Origin: Prevotella sp. AGR2160
Lineage (GTDB): Bacteria; Bacteroidota; Bacteroidia; Bacteroidales; Bacteroidaceae
Length of the DNA: 64,000 nucleotides
Assembly: GCF_000424185.1 (NCBI RefSeq)
Contig: NZ_AUJK01000001.1
Coordinates: 62,001 to 126,000, forward strand
Reading direction: 5' to 3'
In this document: piece after piece, positions 60,177-64,000 of the stretch
Position numbering within the stretch: position 1 is the first letter of the stretch
Layout of the letters: each line of letters begins with the position of its first letter
The notes under the pieces: model-generated
The model's input: only the letters and a program-made list of their open reading frames with translations
What the model was told of the DNA's origin: nothing
The model's database searches: none
Made by a program: the position numbers and the translations under genes

Positions 60177-60917
60177 ATGAAAAAGATCATTTATACCTTT
60201 GTGGCGTTTCTCGTCGCCCTCTGCGCCCTCGCCTCCTGTAAGGTGGAGGTAGTGAATCAGAAGGACGGACAACAGGCAGCGTGGTCCGTTCCCGTGACCG
60301 CCTTCCGAGGCATCGAGGTGTCGGGCGCCGCCGATGTCACCTATATCCCCTCGGATACGTTCAGCGTGACGATCAAAGGGCCTGCCGATGAGCGGAAATA
60401 TGTCTCCACGTCTGTCAATAATGGTATCCTGAAGATCAAATACGACACGAAGATTTTCAACAACAAGATCTACATCATCAACGGTCGTACGGAATCGCTG
60501 AAGATCGTGGTGAAGGCCCCCACCCTCTCCTCCGTCATCGTCAACGGCAGTGGCGACTTCACGGCCCAGTCCCTCCATGCCGACTCCTTCCGGAGTGTCA
60601 CCAATGGCAGCGGGGATACGAAGATCACGAATCTCCAGGCCAAGAAGGTCGATATCTCCGTCAATGGCAGTGGGGATATCCGTGTAGGCCTTGAGAAGGT
60701 CGCTGACGCGCAGGTCGGCGTCGCCGGCAGCGGGGATATCAACCTGAAGCTGCGTCACTGCGGAAAACTCAACACCTCCGTCTCGGGCGCCGGTGACATC
60801 AAGGTCAGCGGCGATGTCGACACCTGGCAGAGCCATACCTCCGGCGCCGGTGATGTCGACAGTGACGGCCTGACCGTCAGACACCAGGAGGTCCACAATA
60901 GCCTCAATGATGAATAA
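60177..60917 (+). CDS. Head GIN-domain (DUF2807) lipoprotein
   Basis: The 246-residue protein has a signal with lipobox LASC (Cys about 21) and then a beta-solenoid-like repeat domain: GSGD or GAGD occurs six times at about 20-residue spacing (SGDFTAQ, SGDTKITN, SGDIRVG, SGDINLK, AGDIKVS, AGDVDSD), the DUF2807 pattern. Members are exported and often sit in GntR-ABC operons; their function is not established. Its TAA overlaps the next ATG by one base (TAATG), so GntR is translationally coupled to it. Confidence 0.85.
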   Translation: MKKIIYTFVAFLVALCALASCKVEVVNQKDGQQAAWSVPVTAFRGIEVSGAADVTYIPSDTFSVTIKGPADERKYVSTSVNNGILKIKYDTKIFNNKIYIINGRTESLKIVVKAPTLSSVIVNGSGDFTAQSLHADSFRSVTNGSGDTKITNLQAKKVDISVNGSGDIRVGLEKVADAQVGVAGSGDINLKLRHCGKLNTSVSGAGDIKVSGDVDTWQSHTSGAGDVDSDGLTVRHQEVHNSLNDE

Positions 60918-61285
60918 TGAGTTTCAAGAACGATAAAGCGATCTATCTCCAGATGGCGGAGCGGCTCTGCGATGATATCCTCGCGGGGAAATACAAGTCC
61001 GACGAGCGCATCCCGTCGGTACGGGAGTATGCCGTCATGCTGGAGGTGAACACGAACACGGCGGTGAAGGCCTACGATGAGCTGTCGCGGGAGGGCATCA
61101 TCTACAACCGGCGCGGCCTGGGCTATTTCGTGGCCTCCGATGCCGCGGAGCGTATCCACGGGCACCGCCGGGAGGCCTTCTTCAAGGAGATGCTCCCCGA
61201 CGTATTCCGCCAGATGACGCTCCTCGGGATCGATATTGAAGAGATCGAGGAAAGATGGATTAAAAGTAAAGAAGTAAAGAAGTAA
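60917..61285 (+). CDS. GntR-family (YtrA-like) transcriptional regulator
   Basis: The 122-residue protein is essentially one winged helix-turn-helix (LQMAERLCDDILAGKYKSDE plus IPSVREYAVMLEVNTNTAVK near 32-51; SREGIIYNRRGLGYFVA) with a short C-terminal segment for dimerisation, the compact YtrA layout. It has no effector domain, so release is probably through another signal. It is likely to bind the 22-bp inverted repeat at 58361-58382. The final residues KSKEVKK and stop come from an R1 repeat. It lies last among the four ABC-operon genes. Confidence 0.85.
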   Translation: MSFKNDKAIYLQMAERLCDDILAGKYKSDERIPSVREYAVMLEVNTNTAVKAYDELSREGIIYNRRGLGYFVASDAAERIHGHRREAFFKEMLPDVFRQMTLLGIDIEEIEERWIKSKEVKK

Positions 61286-61311
61286 AGAAGTAAAAAAGTA
61301 AAAAAGTAAAA
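61262..61311. repeat. R1 copy at the end of the GntR gene
   Basis: AAAAGTAAAGAAGTAAAGAA and further units; it encodes the GntR tail and stop and ends 12 bases before the TonB-type receptor gene. Confidence 0.85.
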
Positions 61312-61322
61312 CAACTACGAAT

Positions 61323-63554
61323 ATGAAGAGACTTTATTTTACGGTTACGCTCGTGCTGCTGGCCATGACGGCGGCGCACGCACAATCCGCTGCCCACAAG
61401 GGCGGCGACGCTGCCCAGAAGGACAGCACGGAGACGGACTCCGCCTACTGGAAGAAATTCGACCTCAGCGAGGTGCAGGTCACTGCCGCCCGCAAGTATG
61501 TCAAGGCTGACATCGACAAGCTCACTTACGACATTGAGCGTGACGACGACTCGAAGACGAAGAACACCCTCGACATGCTCCGCAAGGTGCCCCTGGTCAC
61601 TGTCGACGGCCAGGACAATATCAAGGTGAAGGGGTCCTCGGCTTTCAAGATCTACAAGAACGGCCACCCCGACCCGTCGTTTGAGGGCTCTACGGTGAGT
61701 CAGATCCTCAAGGCCCTCCCCGCCAACTCGATCAAGAAGATCGAGGTCATCACCGATCCCGGTGCCAAGTATGACGCCGAGGGCACCACGGCCATCCTCA
61801 ACATCGTCATGAAGGACAATGCCGGCATGCATGGCGTGGCCGGTACGATCAATATGGCCGCCACCCCAGAAGGCTCCACAGAGCCATCGGTCAGCCTCAC
61901 CACGCAGGTCGGCAAACTCACCGTCGGCATCAACTACGGCTTCGCCAATGTGTCGAAAGAAAATTCCAAGCAACGCCAGAATGGCGAGACCTATTATAAA
62001 GACAGTGGCGAGACCGACCGCTTCAATACGGCTATGAAAGGCCCGCTCCGCATCCATTTCGGCGATATCTCCGCCAGCTATGAGATCGACTCGCTGAACC
62101 TCATCTCCCTCTCCGGTGGCGGTTACTATTATCATGTCGGCATGGATATCCATACGGACAACCAGCATCTCGACAAGACCGGCGATCCCGTCTACAGCTA
62201 TACTGACCACATGACGATGCCGAAATACGACTATTACAACTTCAACGGTCGTGTGGACTACCAGCATAAGACGCATCTCGACGGCGAGGTCCTCACGCTG
62301 AGCTATATGGGATCGACGACGAGGCAGAACGACAACGAGAGCCATGTCTACAGCAACTTCTCCGGCACCGTTCCCTTCGCCTATACCGGTTTTCTGCAGA
62401 AACAGAACGAGAAGTTCTTCGAGCATACGGCACAGATCGACTATGTCCGTCCCATCCATAAGATCCATACCCTTGAGGTCGGCGCGAAATATATCAACCG
62501 GTCGAACAAGAGTAAGACAGCCATGGACTATGCCGATGCTGCCGATCAGAACACCGGTGACCAGTTCAAGCATATCACGCAGGTCGCCGCCGCCTATGCT
62601 GAATGGATGTCGAAGCTCGGCAAATGGAGCCTCCGTGCCGGTCTGCGCTACGAATACAGTCACATGAAGGCGACTTATCCCGACGGCAGTCAGGCAGGCT
62701 TCAGCAAGAAACTCAACGACTGGTGTCCGTCGGCCAGCATCCAGTATGCCATCTCGGACATGAACACGCTGCGCCTGAACTACTCCACAACGATCACGCG
62801 TCCGGGTATCAGTTTTCTGAATCCCGCCGTCATCGAGACGCCGACGACGATCACCTATGGTAACCCGGAGCTGAACAGTGCCCGCAACCAGAGCCTCGCG
62901 CTGACCTACACCCATGTCGGTCAGAAGTTCACGTTCAATATCAGTCCGCAGTATTATTTCTCCAACAACCAGATTGCTGACGAGGACTTCGCGAGAAACA
63001 ACAAGCAGGTGTCCACCTATGGCAATATCAACCGAGAGCGCAGTTTCTGGACTTCGGCCTACGCGCAGCTCACGCCTTGGAAGGGCGGCTCCTTCTCCAT
63101 CAACGGCGGCGCGGGATACCACTGGTATAAGAACCCGAATATCAACCTCGCCCTCGGCGGCTGGCATGGCAACGGCTACGTCAACTACACGCAACAGCTA
63201 CCGTGGAAGCTGCAGTTCACGGCGGGATTCGGTTGCAACCTGGGCAGGGAGCCGCAGTCGGTATATGACAATTGGACGGGATCCATATTCAATGATTTCT
63301 CCATCCGTCGCTCCTTCCTCAAAGAAGACCGGCTGACCGTGACGATCGCCACCTCCAATCCCTTCAATAAATATCAGACGTACAAATCTCACACGGTACA
63401 GGGTGACTATATCGGCTACAACAGGAATCAGAACTCACAGTCCCACCAGTTCGGTATCCGCATCTCCTACCGATTCGGTTCGCTGAAGGCTTCCGTGAAG
63501 AAGGCCGACAAGACCATCGAGAACAACGATGTCGTCGGAGGCATCAAGAAGTAG
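61323..63554 (+). CDS. TonB-dependent receptor-like outer-membrane barrel
   Basis: A 743-residue protein with a signal peptide (KRLYFTVTLVLLAMTAAHAQ), a plug-like domain (about 50-170, with KNTLDMLRKVPLVTVDGQDN and SIKKIEVITDPGAKYDAEG) and a long barrel of aromatic strands ending IRISYRFGSLK before a short tail. It lacks the carboxypeptidase-regulatory domain often seen before the plug. This is the outer-membrane beta-barrel group related to TonB receptors; the ligand is unknown. Separated from GntR by 37 bases of R1 sequence, so it may be read through from the ABC operon. Confidence 0.88.
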   Translation: MKRLYFTVTLVLLAMTAAHAQSAAHKGGDAAQKDSTETDSAYWKKFDLSEVQVTAARKYVKADIDKLTYDIERDDDSKTKNTLDMLRKVPLVTVDGQDNIKVKGSSAFKIYKNGHPDPSFEGSTVSQILKALPANSIKKIEVITDPGAKYDAEGTTAILNIVMKDNAGMHGVAGTINMAATPEGSTEPSVSLTTQVGKLTVGINYGFANVSKENSKQRQNGETYYKDSGETDRFNTAMKGPLRIHFGDISASYEIDSLNLISLSGGGYYYHVGMDIHTDNQHLDKTGDPVYSYTDHMTMPKYDYYNFNGRVDYQHKTHLDGEVLTLSYMGSTTRQNDNESHVYSNFSGTVPFAYTGFLQKQNEKFFEHTAQIDYVRPIHKIHTLEVGAKYINRSNKSKTAMDYADAADQNTGDQFKHITQVAAAYAEWMSKLGKWSLRAGLRYEYSHMKATYPDGSQAGFSKKLNDWCPSASIQYAISDMNTLRLNYSTTITRPGISFLNPAVIETPTTITYGNPELNSARNQSLALTYTHVGQKFTFNISPQYYFSNNQIADEDFARNNKQVSTYGNINRERSFWTSAYAQLTPWKGGSFSINGGAGYHWYKNPNINLALGGWHGNGYVNYTQQLPWKLQFTAGFGCNLGREPQSVYDNWTGSIFNDFSIRRSFLKEDRLTVTIATSNPFNKYQTYKSHTVQGDYIGYNRNQNSQSHQFGIRISYRFGSLKASVKKADKTIENNDVVGGIKK

Positions 63555-63578
63555 TTTGACCGCCACATCGGTTCGTAT

Positions 63579-63684
63579 GCAGGGGCCGTCCCTTGTGGCG
63601 GCCCGCCGACCGAAGGTCGGATTTTAGGGATTGTGGGTACATCCGTCGTGCCGACGGCGGGCCGCCACAAGGGACGGCCCCTGC
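63579..63684. repeat. R4 repeat, perfect inverted pair
   Basis: GCAGGGGCCGTCCCTTGTGG with seven more bases (63579-63605) and its exact complement (63658-63684) form a 27-bp stem around a 52-base loop that contains GACCGAAGGTC. It lies after the TonB-type receptor gene. Confidence 0.9.
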
Positions 63685-63794
63685 AAATGGATCACAGGCC
63701 ACAAGGGCCGCGTCCTACGGTGGATCACGTTTGTCATTGCTTTGTCACACATGATCCACAATAAAGCCCTGGCATCGCCGTTATCCATGCAGAT

Positions 63795-64000
63795 ATGAAA
63801 CTCTGGCAAATCATCGCTGCCGCCTCCATCGGCATCATCGTCGTGGTGATCATGATGATCCGCGACTTCGATATCAGCGCCCTCTCCCAGGTGTCCTTCT
63901 CCTGGCAGTTCATCGCAGGTGTCGTCGTCGCCTTCATGGGCTATGTCTTTCAGAACCTCTTCATGGCGGAACGGACACGGCTGCTCGTCGACGGGGAGCT
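63795..64000 (+). CDS. Membrane protein, N-terminal part (partial at window edge)
   Basis: ATG 63795 opens a frame that runs off the window (68 codons visible). It has two strongly hydrophobic segments (IIAAASIGIIVVVIMMI and FIAGVVVAFMGYVFQNLF) followed by ERTRLLVDGE. This could be the start of a flippase-like (lysylphosphatidylglycerol synthase membrane domain) protein, but the visible part is too short to be sure. The last R4 unit lies 110 bases upstream. Confidence 0.55.
   Translation, partial: MKLWQIIAAASIGIIVVVIMMIRDFDISALSQVSFSWQFIAGVVVAFMGYVFQNLFMAERTRLLVDGE

Noticed and set aside
61260..63194. 644-codon open frame on the minus strand
   Set aside because: Antisense to the TonB-type receptor gene.

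Overview
The window is a chromosomal stretch of a Bacteroidota bacterium, most likely of the Prevotella group (Bacteroidales). The evidence is the branched-chain operon ilvD-ilvB-ilvN-acyl-ACP thioesterase-ilvC, the fused DAHP synthase/chorismate mutase beside a KDO-type aromatic operon, a class III fructose-bisphosphatase, an OmpA porin, TonB-type barrels, and many promoters of the Bacteroidota form TTTG-N19/20-TAnnTTTG. Shine-Dalgarno sequences are mostly absent. No rRNA, tRNA or CRISPR array was seen.

Layout. 0-1.5 kb: end of aspartate kinase and lysA. 1.5-2.2 kb: AT-rich DinJ/YafQ-type toxin-antitoxin pair. 2.2-4.3 kb: two glycosyltransferase-like proteins. 4.4-12.7 kb: fbp, a Crp-like regulator, lepA, a lipoprotein, yebC and pheT. 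12.9-16.7 kb: rhomboid protein, cytidylate-kinase-like protein and an FAD oxidoreductase. 16.8-22.7 kb: aminotransferase, LolC/E-type permease and two tandem acyl-CoA synthetases. 22.8-25 kb: Pif1-like helicase. 25.0-26.4 kb: gene-poor AT-rich remnant of a mobile element with a truncated Bro-N gene, iteron-like repeats and a perfect palindrome. 26.4-35.7 kb: zinc-ribbon protein, acyltransferase, pyk, HU, a 29-residue ribosome-associated-type peptide, rng, recJ and recQ. 35.8-42.2 kb: ilv operon. 42.4-48.6 kb: ompA, folD, ffh, a GltD-type oxidoreductase and small envelope proteins. 48.7-53.1 kb: pheA-aminotransferase-DAHPS/CM-tyrA operon behind a transcription attenuator. 53.2-58.3 kb: envelope genes and a copper cluster (copA, copZ, HMA-AraC regulator). 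58.3-63.6 kb: GntR-controlled ABC transporter operon and a TonB-type receptor. The last 200 bases begin a membrane protein.

The best regulatory discovery is the leader in front of pheA. A consensus promoter is followed by a 24-codon peptide with a run of seven consecutive Phe/Tyr codons, then a strong terminator hairpin, and an 8-nt segment inside the peptide gene that is exactly complementary to the terminator's first arm. This is a complete peptide-dependent attenuator.

The most striking genome-scale feature is a set of at least six dispersed intergenic repeat families (called R1-R6 here). They occupy all seven convergent gene junctions, usually as hairpin-forming inverted copies, and they supply the stop codons of at least six genes. 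Other notable points are a CopA ATPase that lacks the nucleotide-binding domain, a 286-bp imperfect palindrome between copZ and its probable regulator, and a recQ gene whose only possible start is TTG directly after an in-frame stop inside a repeat.
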